In this document: one piece after another, positions 1 through 12,954 of the stretch | Numbering within the stretch: the stretch's first letter is position 1 | How the letters are laid out: the number at the start of each line of letters is the position of its first letter | Assembly: GCA_004794655.1 (NCBI GenBank) | Contig: SMMW01000186.1 | Coordinates: forward strand, 620,001-684,000 | Length of the DNA: 64,000 bases | Direction: 5' to 3' | Source: Marisa cornuarietis | Lineage: Eukaryota > Mollusca > Gastropoda > Architaenioglossa > Ampullariidae | Made by a program: the position numbers and the translations under genes | The notes under the pieces: model-generated | Seen by the model: only the letters and a program-made list of their open reading frames with translations | Database searches by the model: none | Told to the model about the DNA's origin: nothing

Positions 1-292
1 AAAAGGCTGGGCAAATTTTGTTATAAAACAATGCCAAAAAAGTAATTAAATATGGAAGACATACATGCTGTATTATAATATAACTTTGATTTAGCAGTGC
101 GGGGAACATGCACAACTGATGGCAGTAGTGTTATGCTTTGGCCAGTGCATATAAAAAGCTCTCTATTATGATTATGAACATGATAAGTAAGAAAGGCAAG
201 GATGCAAGCAAAGTATTTCAATGTATAAAAGATTTAATAAAAATGTGGGAAATAATGAAAAAAATCGATTAGACAAATTTATTAAGCATTTA

Positions 293-327
293 TTACTGAG
301 CTAGCACATTTATTTTACAAGAGTAGG
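293..327 (-). CDS. HAUS5: Possible terminal HAUS5 exon
   Basis: The last placed HAUS5 exon ends in phase 1. On the minus strand a CTTCAG acceptor follows a pyrimidine-containing tract, and the phase-1 reading runs 11 codons to TAA at 293-295, followed at once by overlapping AATAAA-type signals. The peptide (AYSCKINVLAQ) does not resemble the known HAUS5 C-terminus, so the true last exon may lie beyond the left edge. The remaining DNA of 1-728 shows nothing else that I can support. Confidence 0.22.
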
Positions 328-728
328 CTGAAGCTGGCAAGATGCCTGGCAATTTGAAATAAATCTAGTGTTGTTATGAAAAATCTGTGCTGAAATTTGA
401 AAAACAGATTAAAATGCAGAAAATATGTTTTTACCTGTTACCACAAGGATTACAACTCCTATCACAAAAACCATGAGACAATAAAAGTAAGAACATCTTT
501 TGACTCGTGTGACATTTATTCAAAAATCTATTTTATCATGTTTATCGTTGTCAGTAGCAGGTTATCTATCTTTGAGACTTACCTTAGAGCCAATATTTTT
601 ATTTTTCTCTATACTTCTCTTTGTTTGCTATAGGCAATAATCTTGTGCCAATATTGAGAAAAACCAAAAATCACACCAGTGTCCTCCTGAAATGAGAACA
701 CTTGCATTTCATCTGCAAAGACCATCAC

Positions 729-3700
729 CTGTTATGTTGTCAAGGTTGCAACTGAAGCCACTGACATTAAGCACCTGCTGACAGCTGGCAATTTGGGCAC
801 TGGTGCTTGCAGCTGTTCTCTCTAACTCCTGCTTCAGCTGTAGGCAGTGATGCAGGATGCACTCAGATGCCTGTGTTACAGCAACAAATTTTTCATTCAG
901 TTCTCTGAGTCAAGAAGACAGATATTACCACAGAAACAATGCATTCAAACAACATAAAACAAATAAAAATAAAAATAAATATACCCCAAAAAGAGTTCAA
1001 AACCAAAAAAATGCACAGGGATATTTTCTGGAATATACACCCACATTCATCAAACTGTTCACTTAGTTAATCACAAGCTTGTGCATTTATATATATATAT
1101 ATATTTGCCTCTATGACACTACATTACCTTGAAATCTGGGAACTCAAGATGTGAGAGCATTGCTTGGAGAGGCTGTCTGATGGCTACAGCTGCTGGGTGA
1201 TTTCTGTAATTAATGGATAAGTCCAACAAACTGCACTTCGTAGTGCTGCAACACACAAGGAAGTCATTAAAGTCTGACTAATAAGAGTGGTGATTTATAA
1301 AATACAAACCTGGATCTTAAAATCAGCTGGTCAAAGCTACAGTCTATTTGACTAAACCAATATGACAAGATAGTTATAATCTCATCTGTAGTACTCCACA
1401 TATGGAAATAAAAAATATGATTTTTTTTTACATCAGTCCAGCAACTAAGCTCGCAAAATCCACCTCAGTAAAATATAAGCTTCAGTGACTGCATTTAAAT
1501 AATTACTTGGCAAACCACAAACTTTTAAGCACGAAAAAAAGAAATGAACACTGAACACAGACACGATTGTTTTTACCTGTCAAGGTAGAGCCATGCAAGA
1601 TATGGCATGGACAGGGAAGCAAATCTTTCCACTTCTGCAATAACATTGCCTTTGAGGTCCATGGTCAGACCATATATTTCTGACTCATGGCCAGACAGTG
1701 ACCGCGAGATGTAAAGGGTGATCTATGAAACAATAAAATTAGTGTATAATTAAAAGATTTGACTCCAGATTCAGTTTTCTTCCTTATGTGACAAGTAAAG
1801 AGTGATTTTAAAAATTAAGATCAAAGATTTATGCTGAATCTTGGAATTAAAAAAAATTATAGGAACAATGTTTTTAGTCTTTTGTGTTACCTTAATAAAC
1901 GAGCATCTTAGTATTAAAATATTTGTAGGCTCACGAAAAAACCCTCAACAAACAAAAAAATTTCACAGCCATCAAGGTAAAACAAGCTCATTACGATAAA
2001 ACAAATTTTGGCTCATTCACAACCACAAAGTTTAAGATGTGGTTTAGTGACATCTCCTGTTTGCAAAGAGCAAAAAAGATGACAGCATGGTCCAGTGATA
2101 CATACCTCTTGCTGCTGTGCAGCCAAGCGTGACCGTGCACCAGCATTCTGTTTGGCAACTACCTGGATGAGATTTTGCTTGGCGTTCTGCATGAAGCAGC
2201 ATGGGTCAAGTCAGGATACAGGTCACAGAAATGTCATTTTTCAGTTTAGCTTCAAAAATCTTAAAATATTTTGATACAAGTACTGTATCTCCAATTCTAA
2301 TGCAGTTTCTGAATGTTTAGGCAAGCAGCTCCAGGCTAAAATAATGAATATGTGCTATAAAAATCTTCATTATTATTATTATTATTATTATTAAATCAAT
2401 TGTAAGCAGATAACATTCCTAAATTTGCACATTTTCTGATGAAATTAATAAATGACTTAATGATGTGTTAGTCTTTTTTTTAATGACTGGCCTTCACAGT
2501 AACAGGGGAGGCAACTGTAACCTGATACTTAGGGCTCATTAGATGCAGACGTTCCAAGTTTAAGAATTCTTACAAATGTTTTACGTTTGACCAAAATAAT
2601 TCTTTAACAAGAATTGAATGGCTCGTCAACATGCAAAGAAGATCTAATTTACCAAACAGCAAACTACAAATAACCCATAGAGATGTACATACAGCCAGGT
2701 CATAAAAGTCCTGTATTTTGCGATGAATTGCAAGTAGATTGTCTCTTTCAGTACATCCCTTGGCCACTTTTTCTCTCAGTACCTCCGCTTCTTGACGAAG
2801 CGATAAGGCAGCAGCGCGGTCAGCTGTAAGATCCAGCTTAGCCTGCACCACGGCACTGAAAGGAGTCAAAACTCAGTGAACTGCAGTGCATATTAGCAGA
2901 TAATTGTCATTTGTCCCCTCTTTTTCTATCCAAGTAGGAGGAAAGACGATGCTTGCAATCATTTCCACTTGCTATATTCTATGCCACCAGTTTGTGTCAT
3001 TGCCACCTACTTAGTGGGTGTACACATTCATTAAACTGCTACAGTCATGATCATTTAAAAGTTCTTCAAACTTCAAACCTCTTTCAAAATGTTATTTTTA
3101 TAGTTATGAAAGCTAATTTAACAGAAATCAGTCCACTCACAATAACCATTTTTTGTAGGACTTTTGGTCTCAGAATTTCTTCTTACTATTAATAACAGAG
3201 AAATTATTATGCATATTTATACAGAAATAGTTGAGAGAAATTATTATGCATACTCACGAAGCTAGCTGCAGGCTGCCTGTTTGGCTTCCCAAGTACTTCT
3301 TTAAAGAAGAGTTGATTTGGCCTCGAGTCATGTTCAGGCCCTCAACCAGACGAAAGACTGTGTTGTGATGTTTCTCAGTTTCCACATACCGTAGAACATG
3401 CTGCAACTGGCTGTCCTGACAACACATACAATCTTTGTTCAGTCTTAAAATTATCGTAACAGGATAAACAAAATATTGAATATGCTTCATAACACTGCCT
3501 TACACAATGATCTTAGTGCTTGCGCATTGCATTCGTAACAATGGTCTACAAAATGACTTCTATGAGTTGAAAAGGAATTTGTTGTAGGATCTTTGTGGTC
3601 TTCTCTACTGTTAACAAACAACAGTTACTTCTTTTAACCCTGATATATTGTCTGCGGCAAACTGTGACATCCTGTTGCATATGTTTTTAATAGTTTCTTT

Positions 3701-6700
3701 GTATATTAACTCCTGGTTTGTTTGACGCCCTGTGAACACAGCATGCTGAGCACAACTTCACACTGGATAACAAGAGCTATGAATTCAATCATTTCTGAAA
3801 ATCAATGTCTTAATTTAGCAGCTTTCTTGGTGAATGAAAAGTTCTTAATCAATGAAATCTTACATTGCTCCTGATACTAGTGATGTGCTACTGGAAAACC
3901 AATTCCTCACCTCCAGAAGCTGGTGAACACTTTGAAGGGCTGTTGGCTGTTTGGAAGCATCAGTTAAATGACCCCCTCTTTCATATTTAAACCTGAAAGT
4001 GAAATTATTTTCATGCAGTGGGAATCATTGGTGATCACCAAAATGCATGGAGTGGAGATCTTTGGTAATCACTATGTGTAAATGAAGCTAGGACTCAATA
4101 ATCAGATGCATTAGACAGATGACAGTATGCCTTTAGTCTCCAAAACTTCTCTAAGGAACTAAGCAGTTAACTCTGACTTAACAAAACATTTAAAAGGGCT
4201 CTTCCTAAATAAATAAAATTGTTTTTGAGCTTCTACACTCAGTTTTACAGTTTGCATTATCTTTGGTCATTAATCTTCATATCTTTGTAAAGTACTTAAT
4301 GACAGCATACAACATTAACATAAACATGTTAGGACTTAAGATCACAACATGAAAATGTGCTAGCACCAAAGGATTCTCCTCCTACACAAAAGCAATGTAT
4401 TACTGTAGCACACATGAAGTTTACATGCTGTGCACAGACAGGTTCTGCTGCCAACAATTTGCTGTACACTGACATCTAATTCATCCAGCTGCACATGACC
4501 AACATCAAAGAGACCTTATCATACAGATGCTAAAGGCTACCTATGTCATGAGATAACTCTAATGGGTATGTAACAATCTTTTCTTTATTGTTATACGTTA
4601 AAATCACACGTCGTTGAGTATTGTGTTTGGGGAAGAGCAGGGGTGGGGGCTCGTGAGCAAAGTAGTGAAACTGAATGATCGATGTGTGATTATCGTGTGT
4701 ATGGTTCCCCTGCAAGTATATGTTGATGTGGGCAGCTAGAGTTGACGTAACAAGTGCCCACGTGCCCGGTTCCCCGGGGCCAGTATTCACGTTCTGGCTG
4801 AGTAAACCAGGAATACTGTCACAACCTGCAAAATGTTAAGATTTGAGTTGGGGTCACAAGTTATACATGGACCATAATAAATTCCATCGGTGACATCTAT
4901 TACCTGAGCTTCTGGGCATCCTGTTGCAAGTTGATCTTCAGAGTGTGTTCTCGGATTGCATATGCGCCAGCCAGACTCAGCTGTTCAATGGCAGACAACA
5001 CGTGCCCTATTCTGTTTTCATGGAGAGTTCTCTCCACTGTTTGCCATAACTGATCTTTCTTTGTACTGCTGTTAAGCAAAAAGAATGGTTTTAATAATGA
5101 CAATGTTACACAATGAGTAAGACAAAGTAAGCAGCAGAGAGGAAGCAGATTAATGGATTTATTAGTGGATTTATGTTAATACAAGGAGAAAGACTAGAGA
5201 AAAATAGTAGAGACAGAAAAACAGAGAAAGGAAGTTGAGGAAACTAATGTTTTACACTGAACTGGCAACTATGTTACCGCAGAACTAATATTTTACACCA
5301 AGGCAGCAACTATGTTACTGCAGAACTAGTGTTTTACACTGACCCAGCAACTAAATTACCACAGAACTGGTATTTTACACTGACACAGCAACTATATTAC
5401 CGCAGAACACCTAGCTGCATAAACATATCCCACATGCAAAAAAACAAAACAAAAAAAACCAGCATGCACAAGATGTGATTGTAACCCAGCACATTCAATT
5501 GTTCATTACTGTAATGGTAACAAGCATTTTAACTGTTGCACTACTAGACCATGAGAGAGAGAGAGATATGGAGAAAGAGAGAAAGGAGGGAACTAACAAT
5601 GATCAAAGAGTAGGAAGAGTGAGAAATAACTTCTTTTTTTTCAAGACATGATGTTACAATCGATTAAAAAAATAAAACTGATGACATTCATTACAGGAAT
5701 TTTCAGTTAGTAAGTAGAAGAACATGTAAAGTATATAAACAGCTTACAAAACTGTTTTGTCCTTGCCAAATGAGCCTTGTAGGGTGTGATGAAGAAAGTC
5801 TTCAATTCTTTCACATGATTCTCGGACTTGACGCTGAAAATCAGCAGGCATTTCCGAGAGCAAAAAACATTAAACACACTTCAAGGTCAAACTTATACCT
5901 TAAGGTGGGAAGGAATGGTTCACCAGGGAGGGAGGTCAAGTTAGGCTCATTGCTTCCATCTGGTCCAGCAACTACCCTCACCTCACTCCCCGAAGTCATC
6001 CTATTATTTCTGATGGACAGTGAAAGTTCGGCCTTTAAGAATGAAAGACTCACCAAAGATTGCAAATACGTGTATTGTCAGAGATATAGAAAAGATGCAA
6101 AACTTGTTCTTGTCTTGTTTGACTGGATATGTCCCAGTACTGCTCTTCATGCCTTTGTCTTAATGGTGTTTTCTGAATGATGTAGAGGGTTAAATGAGTG
6201 CGCCTAATACCTGTTAAATAAGGTGCCTTATAAATTATTATTATTATTATTAACAGAAACGTTCTCGTCTCTTCACAGAAAATGTAATACGCTAGACAGT
6301 AAAGGTTTTAATGAAGTAATGTGTATGTATGGATCAGCTTCAAAGTATGCACCAGATTATGTATTTGAGAACACTGTGTGTGTTAGAAATGCAGTTAGTG
6401 CCATGCATACCACAGGTGTTGTTTCCAGCTCATTTCCATCCGATTTTGGATAAAGATGACGGTCTGTCCTATTCAAAAGAAGAGTTGATGTAAGTGCATA
6501 TATGAGTGCACACATGCATGCAAAAAGAAGTGGAAAAGTCAGAATTGTAGAACTCTTGTAACTTATCTTGGCCTGCACACACACACTAGCATGCACACTC
6601 ACACACATTCTGTGTCTATATCTTCCTTTACCTTTGTATCATTTGTATCATACCGTCAAAAAACCACTCTTTCACACATTTTTCTTCAATTCTGTTTCAT

Positions 6701-9700
6701 ACTCTTATTATTTTTTTTCTCTCTGTTTTGGTCATGCTTCTAGTTTATTTCAAGCTAGAAACATTTTCTCTTCAATCTCACTTAACCTTTTCCCTATATC
6801 AGTATAAGCTACCATGATAAGCCTGTTCTTTTACACATTTTTGTTCAATTTTAAGTAACATGTTCTTATTATACTCTTTGTAATTATTTACAATGCTTGT
6901 TTATTTCAAGCTAGAAGTGCTTTTCTATTCCATGTCACTTGACTACTTAGCCATTACATTCTGTTAAATTACTTTTCTGCACTAGCACACCACTGTCAGT
7001 ATACAGTCACTCTTCAGTGATTAAACAAAATATTTTCTCAGGGTTTCAGCTCTCATACAACATGCTGCACTCACTCTTTAGTTCTCAAAGCATCAACTTT
7101 GATGTCTATCTTTTCAGCAAACGCTTCATTTTGTGATGTCAAATTATCACTGTAAGCAGTGAAAACACCAAGAAGGCAAGTCTTTCTCCTCACATCTCGC
7201 AATGCCTCCACTTCATGCTGGTACTCTCGTTCTGAAGCCAAAGGAAAACTGAGAACTTCAGTTACAAAAATATGAAACTGTACAAGAGACTGATATTCTT
7301 GCTCTAAAGTCAAACATGCGTCCATAACACCTGTTACAGAAAAGTCTTATTTATTATCTCTTCTTAATCTGATTTGCTGTCAAGATGTTCATGTGACAAT
7401 AAATTTATTTAAAATGTCTTTATGTTAAAATCTCTTCAAGAAATTCAAAACTAAAAAAAACATGTCCAACACTGCAAAAACATTTCACCATTGTTCACCA
7501 TTTGTACATTATGTTTGCTGGTGGTCATTTTCATCCATTTTAGGCAAGAATTTGCAGTCATCTTGCCTAAATCACAATGTTTCAAATTTACAACAGAAAA
7601 AAAAATCTTAAGAGTTTTATAACTGATATAATGTATGTATATAAACTGATTTATTTAACTGATACTTAACTAGGTATCAAGCAATCAACAATCAGATTAT
7701 CATTTTTCAGTATCTATTTAACATGCTCAGTATCTTTGCTTTTTCTGATTAAGACTCAGAGACAAATGTTGGTTTGGAATATTGAAAAGATGTAGACAAA
7801 GATTTCTTTAAAAAGTTAAATTTAAAATAGAAATCAGTTAAGTAGCCTTTCTCTACAAGGATTATTCAGGTAACATCATGACCATCACAGATATGACTGA
7901 GGATTTCTACAGCCCTTAATATGTACTGTTAAAAAATTTACCTGTTGTTTGAATGTCTTCTGACATTCTTGCAATCTCATGCTCCAGCTGTCGGATATCA
8001 GAAAGAGCTGATGTCATCTCCTGTAACAGACTCGCCCTCTGTTCCAGCATCTGCTGCTGTTCATCACTGTACAGTGTATCTGTCTGATAGCTCACTTTGT
8101 ACGGCTTACAATGGGTTCGTCTTTGGCTAGGGTCATGTTAAAGATTGAAATGTAACACAACACTAATCTAAGTTAATGCTTAGCTGATCTTTCTGTAGCA
8201 ACTTTTTAAAAAAAAGGTTCTGGTCCAAACTTGGAGGAGATAATTTTGGTTATGGCAAATATGACAAATATGACTTATTTCCAGAAGATTCTCAGCATCT
8301 TATACAAGCACCAGTTTACTAATGAAGACATGCAAAGCAAATACAGTTAACTGTCAGACCTTCTGAAGCTGTTCTGACAAAGGATTGGAAAGAGAAATTT
8401 AGATACTATGGTCCTGTATTTGTTTTTTACATTTAGGTTCAATAAATTTATGGGCTTATTTAAAGAGTTCGGTTAACAGTCCATTTAAATATCACACATC
8501 ATTAACCATCTCTGTGATATTTCCATATGTGATCATGCAGGTCCACAATGAAGACTGACATTCTTTCACTATATAGTAACACAGTGATCCCTCACCTATC
8601 ATGGGGGTTACATTCCAGAGACCCCTGAGATAGGCAAAAATCTGTGAAGCAACAGTATTATATTTATCTTATTATTTATATATATTAAGTCTTTATAAAC
8701 CCTTCCCACACTCCTATAAATCTTTCCCACTCTCTTATTAACCTTTCCCACATTTATAAGCACTTCATATGCTCTTAAACACTTTCTACACTCTTAAACT
8801 TAAGTAATTTTAGCAACATATAAAATTCTATAAGGGTACACAATGCTGTGGCTGGTTGCCTTCCATTCCATCAGCCAATAGTGTGTCGTATACAATCTTA
8901 CAAGGGCAAACTTGCACAAGTGGTAGTGGCGTACAGTAATGCGTTCCCATTGTGTACAGTATGGTATTCATCCTCTGATGAAATACCTTTACATACTGCA
9001 TTTTATTTCTATTTAATATTAATTTAATGTTTGAATCAATTTTTTTATATTGTTTTAAATTTTCCATATTTTAAATGGTCAGCAACTGCTAATTTCTTTC
9101 TTAGTTTCTGTCTTTCACTAATTCTGGTGTTATCAGCTGCACCAACTACAGGCAGAGATTTGTGTCAAAGACTCAGAAAGCACACTGTGTAAATCAAAGT
9201 ATCTAAATTCTTTTATTACACTGTGAAGAATACAAGAATTATGTACACGTAAATAAATACCCTTGAACAACATTTCTATGACAACACCATCCATTGATAA
9301 TGCAAAAAAAGGGATACAGAGCCAAATTTCCTCGTACTTTTTTTACTGTCCTGTTTAAAACAAAGTGACAATAAATTTTAAGGTTAGTGTTATGCTGTCC
9401 ACCCTACCCTTCTTTTTAAAAAAACCTCTATGCATAATTAACACTTGTAGTATGTTAATTAGTACCTATATATTCAGCAGCATTCATTTTTTTAAAACAA
9501 GACAAAGGCAAACATAAAAATCACACTATAAAAATCTTCATTATTATTAAACAGTAATCTCTAATAGTTTATCCTGATATTAATCTTTTGCATACATGAC
9601 AACATTTGCTTCCCATCTCCACACCCCTCCCCACATAGGCATGCATATTCAAATACTCTCTTAGAATTAAACATGCCCCTATTCAGAAACCAAAGTGACT

Positions 9701-10434
9701 GAGAGACATAAAAATCTACAGCATATTTAGTCCTTAAATTAAAAAAAAAACTTATTGACTTCACTAAATTAACAGTCTGACTCTGAAGTCACTTACTGCA
9801 AAGACCGTACATGCTGGACAACATACTTCCAAAACTCAATCTGCTGGGTACCTCGGCAAATGCTGGAAGTCCAAAAATTCATACAACGATGATATTCAAA
9901 ATTAATTTCTTATCCATTGGAATATCTGCTTTTGAACAAATGAGCCCTTTTCTAAACATCTATACTAATACATCGTAAGACTAAGAAAAAAATAAAATTG
10001 CTGCAAATAATAACATCTATAATTATGCTTGTAATCATGTTTTAGCCTGTATTTTCTCTGCTTGACCTAATATTACTTTTAAAGTTTTTTTTCTTTTGAA
10101 AATGTACCCAGGAACTGCAGTATAATCAAACCCTCTCATTAACTTCAAGCATACCTTCTTTACCATTGTCATAGTTTCATTTTATTACTTAAAGTGTAAA
10201 TAATACAACTATTATGATTAAGAAATGTGTTGTTTCTTCGTCTCAATACATAACTGGAATGAACAATGTAAATCGGTTTATGTAGGCCTATACGAACAAT
10301 AAAAACCTTTTAAAATCCTCTGGAGTTGGAATACTGGGGCGAACGAAAGCTGCCTTGGGATGAAAATTCATCTCTTTCATCGCCCATGTGTGCAGCTGAA
10401 CGCTGACGTCTCCTTCAGGAATGTTGTGCGCCAT
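729..10434 (-). CDS. HAUS5: HAUS augmin-like complex subunit 5, multi-exon gene
   Basis: Augmin subunit; the family recruits gamma-tubulin ring complexes to the sides of spindle microtubules. Exons, read on the minus strand from the 5' end: 10307-10434, 9797-9862, 9318-9350, 7942-8126, 7075-7330, 5748-5833, 4904-5068, 3911-3992, 3258-3415, 2693-2855, 2106-2186, 1577-1722, 1128-1245, 729-904. All have GT-AG borders, and phases agree at every junction except between 7075 and 5833 and between 1128 and 904, where a small exon each is missing (see 5982-6032). Recognised by exon 2 (IEFWKYVVQHVRS, human ADIWAYILQHVHS), the microexon (TVKKVRGNLAL, human TVKKIRGNLLW), exon 5 (ALRDVRRKTC) and exon 7 (HVLSAIEQL, human HVLAALEHL). 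The rest is Gln/Glu-rich and probably coiled coil. The start ATG at 10432-10434 opens MAHNIPEGDV. About 614 residues are placed; the human protein has about 633. The C-terminal tail is not resolved. Confidence 0.87.
2352..2391 (+). repeat. LINE/SINE tail with (ATT)n, HAUS5 intron
   Basis: The motif CTATAAAAATCTTCATTATTATT followed by eight or so ATT units is shared almost base for base with 9525-9549 and, on the other strand, with 58852-58888. It looks like the 3' terminus of a CR1/L2-type LINE or a SINE that uses its tail. Confidence 0.6.
5244..5407. repeat. 41-bp minisatellite, four diverged copies
   Basis: Four head-to-tail copies with a period of about 41 bp, each with the core TTTTACACTGA followed by GCAACTATGTTACCGCAGAAC. 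It lies in the HAUS5 intron between exons 6 and 7. Copies differ at several positions, so the array is old. Confidence 0.85.
5982..6032 (-). CDS. HAUS5: Possible additional HAUS5 exon
   Basis: Exon 5 (7075-7330) ends in phase 2 but exon 6 (5748-5833) must start in phase 0, so something is missing between them. This 17-codon stretch (AELSLSIRNNRMTSGSE) has a good donor (GAG|GTGAGG) that leaves phase 0. Its acceptor is unclear: TTAAAG gives phase 0 in, while a GGTGAG site 14 bases upstream would give the required phase 2. The segment is poorly conserved in the family, so homology does not help. Confidence 0.3.
6185..6252 (+). repeat. LINE/SINE 3' tail in HAUS5 intron
   Basis: The sequence AAGGTGCCTTATAAATTATTATT ends in (ATT)n and resembles the GCGCTATATAAA-ATT tails found elsewhere in the window. 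The upstream boundary is not defined. The rest of the intron to 7070 is AT-rich with a short CA-rich tract near 6578-6606. Confidence 0.45.
8578..9070. mobile_element. DNA-transposon end with internal short repeats
   Basis: The stretch beginning CAGTGATCCCTCACCTATCA carries the inverted pair CCTCACCTATCATGGG / CCCTGAGATAGG, a pattern I recall from ends of widespread animal cut-and-paste elements; I cannot name the superfamily. It is followed by about five diverged copies of a 20-26 bp unit (TTATAAACCTTTCCCACACTC-like) to about 8800. The matching far end was not found, so the right border is a guess. Lies in the HAUS5 intron between exons 3 and 4. Confidence 0.5.
9318..9350 (-). CDS. HAUS5: HAUS5 33-bp microexon (exon 3)
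   Basis: This exon encodes TVKKVRGNLAL, phase 2 in and phase 2 out. It is flanked by an acceptor ending in ACAG and a donor GTATCC on the minus strand. It restores the most conserved N-terminal motif of HAUS5 between exon 2 and exon 4. Because 33 is divisible by three, skipping it keeps the frame, so gene finders will probably miss it. Confidence 0.8.
9525..9549 (+). repeat. Short copy of the CTATAAAAATCTTCATTATT tail
   Basis: Shares the CTATAAAAATCTTCATTATTATT motif with 2352-2391. Only the tail remains. Confidence 0.5.
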
Positions 10435-10499
10435 GAGTACGATCTTTCACAAGAATCTTTTATTCTCAGAAAAACCACGAATCTGTCAGCATTGGTCTT

Positions 10500-10783
10500 G
10501 TTCCAGACTTGCTATCTAAAAATCGTTCCCAGCTTTATTGACTACGATAACTTCGGATTCATCGAAGATGAAGCATGTCTGATATTCAAAATTTCTTGAA
10601 AAAAAACAATATATGATCGCGTTTTCATGAAAGGCGACGTTTACATGATTTATCCAGAGTCGCGCATAGCGACTCAACCAAAACTTTCCGCCTTGTCCTG
10701 GTTGGACCCAAACCATAACCTTCTGGGTCTGGCAAATAAAGACAAGTATGGATTGCTAATTTTTACTCCAAACACGCTGTAAT
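10500..10783 (+). pseudogene. Coding-like fragment upstream of HAUS5, family unknown
   Basis: On the plus strand a frame open from 10360 to a TGA at 10597 continues in the same frame from 10600 to a TAA at 10781-10783. The second part, from an ATG at 10627, reads GDVYMIYPESRIATQPK and then LSALSWLDPNHNLLGLANKD, which looks like ordinary protein rather than random AT-rich translation, perhaps a beta-propeller blade. The single in-frame stop suggests a decayed fragment or a retrocopy piece. It overlaps the 5' flank of HAUS5 on the other strand. I do not recognise the family; chance remains possible. Confidence 0.25.
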
Positions 10784-12950
10784 GATAAGTTTAAGACTTT
10801 AAAAACTAAAGTTGCTGTAAACAGTTAAAGGTAACATTTTATTTAACATTAGATAGTATTCAGCTTATGATGTGTGATGTTACGGGATGTATTTTTTTGT
10901 ATATGTGCTGGGGCAGGATGGAGAAGAATTATAAGGGAGCTAGCTCCTGCTAAATATATCATTAACGTATCAAGAGTTAATTCCCGCAGAATACTGACCG
11001 TGGCAAAACATATCGATTCCTACTACACAGTGGCCCCCATCCTCTCGGTTCACAGAGTGGCCACACACCAGTAACATACCTGCCTCTTCATTTGCTTGCA
11101 GGGCCCGCTCCCCCACCCGTAGTGGGACATAAAACCAGCAATCTCAATGCACGAACGTGATGGTCTTCAGTGTTCAGCCTCCTTGTCCAGCGAGAATATG
11201 ATACCTCTGCACGACTACTTCCCACCCGAGCCCCGCCGACCCCGATTTTGTATACTACAGACTTGAAACTCAACGTCTGTTTGTGTAATGCTTGGGCGTT
11301 CTGTCCTCAGACCTTTCTTTAAAAGAAAATGAAAAGGAAGAAGGAAAAAAAATCCACTGACCAAGGCCGGGCCCCCTTCACAGCCGCCGGCCCGGGTACA
11401 CCCCACTGACCCCCCTCTCGTCAGGCCTGGTTATACCTAACAAGAAACAGTAGTCTAAACTCTAAAGGACGACATAAGAACTTTTTGACATCTCTTGCTT
11501 TTGGAGTAAGAACTTTTTGAGGTCTAAGAGATTTAAGCAATCGAAATGGTACCCACATCCCCTTCCGTGAACTCGGCAAATGGAGAATTTTGGTTTCTTC
11601 AGAAGTATTAATTTTAGCTAAAATAAATGATCCTACCAGTGTATTCTTAAATCATCATCAAGTTTACACATTTCTACATAAAATTGCAAAATTTTGTTGC
11701 TGTATGACAAGCCTATCTTGAGATATTTGCTTTTGCATTCAAGCAATACTGTACATGTAGCGCAGCTCATTTGCCCCAGTCTACCCAGCTGGCGGATACG
11801 GGTTGGGAAAGGTAGCGATCGAGCATCGAGATGGGCACCACCCTCGCGTAAAACTTGGGAACGAATAGTTTCAGAAAAGTTCGTCAGAAAACTTTTATAA
11901 TTTTTTTCTGCCGCAAAAAAGCATGAAATGTCTTAATTAGAGTTGTTACCCTTAGACCGCATGAGGTGTGAGCCACGAACTTAATTGTGTATTACACGTC
12001 CGTGTTTTGTGAGATGACACGACTTCCCGTGCACTGGGTGTATGCACCTTTCTTCTGGCTTTTTGAAGAGCGAGAATATGTATATAACATGTCCAAGAAT
12101 TGGGCTGATGAGCGGGGGTGGGGGGAATGCTGTACCTGCAAATAAAATATGGAAACCAATTAACTGACGACTTGAATGTTCGCCAGCAACAGAATATTTC
12201 CCACCTAACAAAATCAACCACTCCCAGGCTATAGGGCTCGCGACAACATTAAATAATTTTCATTGTTCTTGCTTGTGTCTGTAGAATTTTTTAAGTAATC
12301 AAACTGTTAGTAGTCCTCTGGCAACTTGTTACCTTCATGATTTTGTGTAATTGTTACTAAAGCAAAATACTGTAGCCGGACTGCAGACACTATAGAAAGC
12401 GAAACCGCTTCTTCACTCGGGCTAACACTGCGGTCCTAGGGCCAAATCAGTCCGTTCCTCTTCAGGATTCCAGCACGGACCTTCATTTAATATAGGTCCG
12501 TGGTTTCAGGGAGAATTTTCTGCTAAAATTCTAGCTCTCGTTCGTCGGGTGCGCTATCTAATGTGATACCTTGCGTTGTGTTCTTTTTTCCCCATCTACT
12601 ACACACCCGCACTTAGCCGACCTTGGAATCAAGACCCTGCTTTTTCACAGACAAAAGTGTGTTTTCTCCGATGTAGTGTTCAACTCCACTAATATTCATG
12701 TGTGTTCTGCTGTCTGACAATTACGAACGACTCAATTTCTTTTGCTCTAGTGATATTCGTTCATCTCATTCGTACGACGAAGACACACGTACATAACGCG
12801 AGCATTCGTGCGGACTAAGACGCTCACACGGGTAAATAAATTCAAAGATTTTATTATTTACATTATTTACACATACAACTGCTATTTCTATTCTAACTAA
12901 CCTACCTAACATACTAAAACCTATAGCACCTAACTCCCTGGGGTGGGGAA
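10784..12950. other. Intergenic DNA, GC-richer patch, no gene seen
   Basis: No exon or known element is supported here. 11100-11430 is clearly GC-richer than the surroundings, with CCGCCG, GGCCGGGCCC and CCCGGG runs, and 12370-12640 is moderately GC-rich. These could be unannotated promoter or repeat DNA. The open frames in the region have no recognisable domains. Confidence 0.4.
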
Positions 12951-12954
12951 AGAG

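Noticed and set aside
421..475. Minus-strand GAGTTGTAATCCTTGTGG bounded by AG and GT, considered as the HAUS5 last exon
   Set aside because: It gives a hydrophobic VVILVV peptide unlike any HAUS5 tail.
5770..6180. 136-codon plus-strand open frame
   Set aside because: It covers HAUS5 exon 6 in antisense; the minus-strand reading matches the HAUS5 exon chain.
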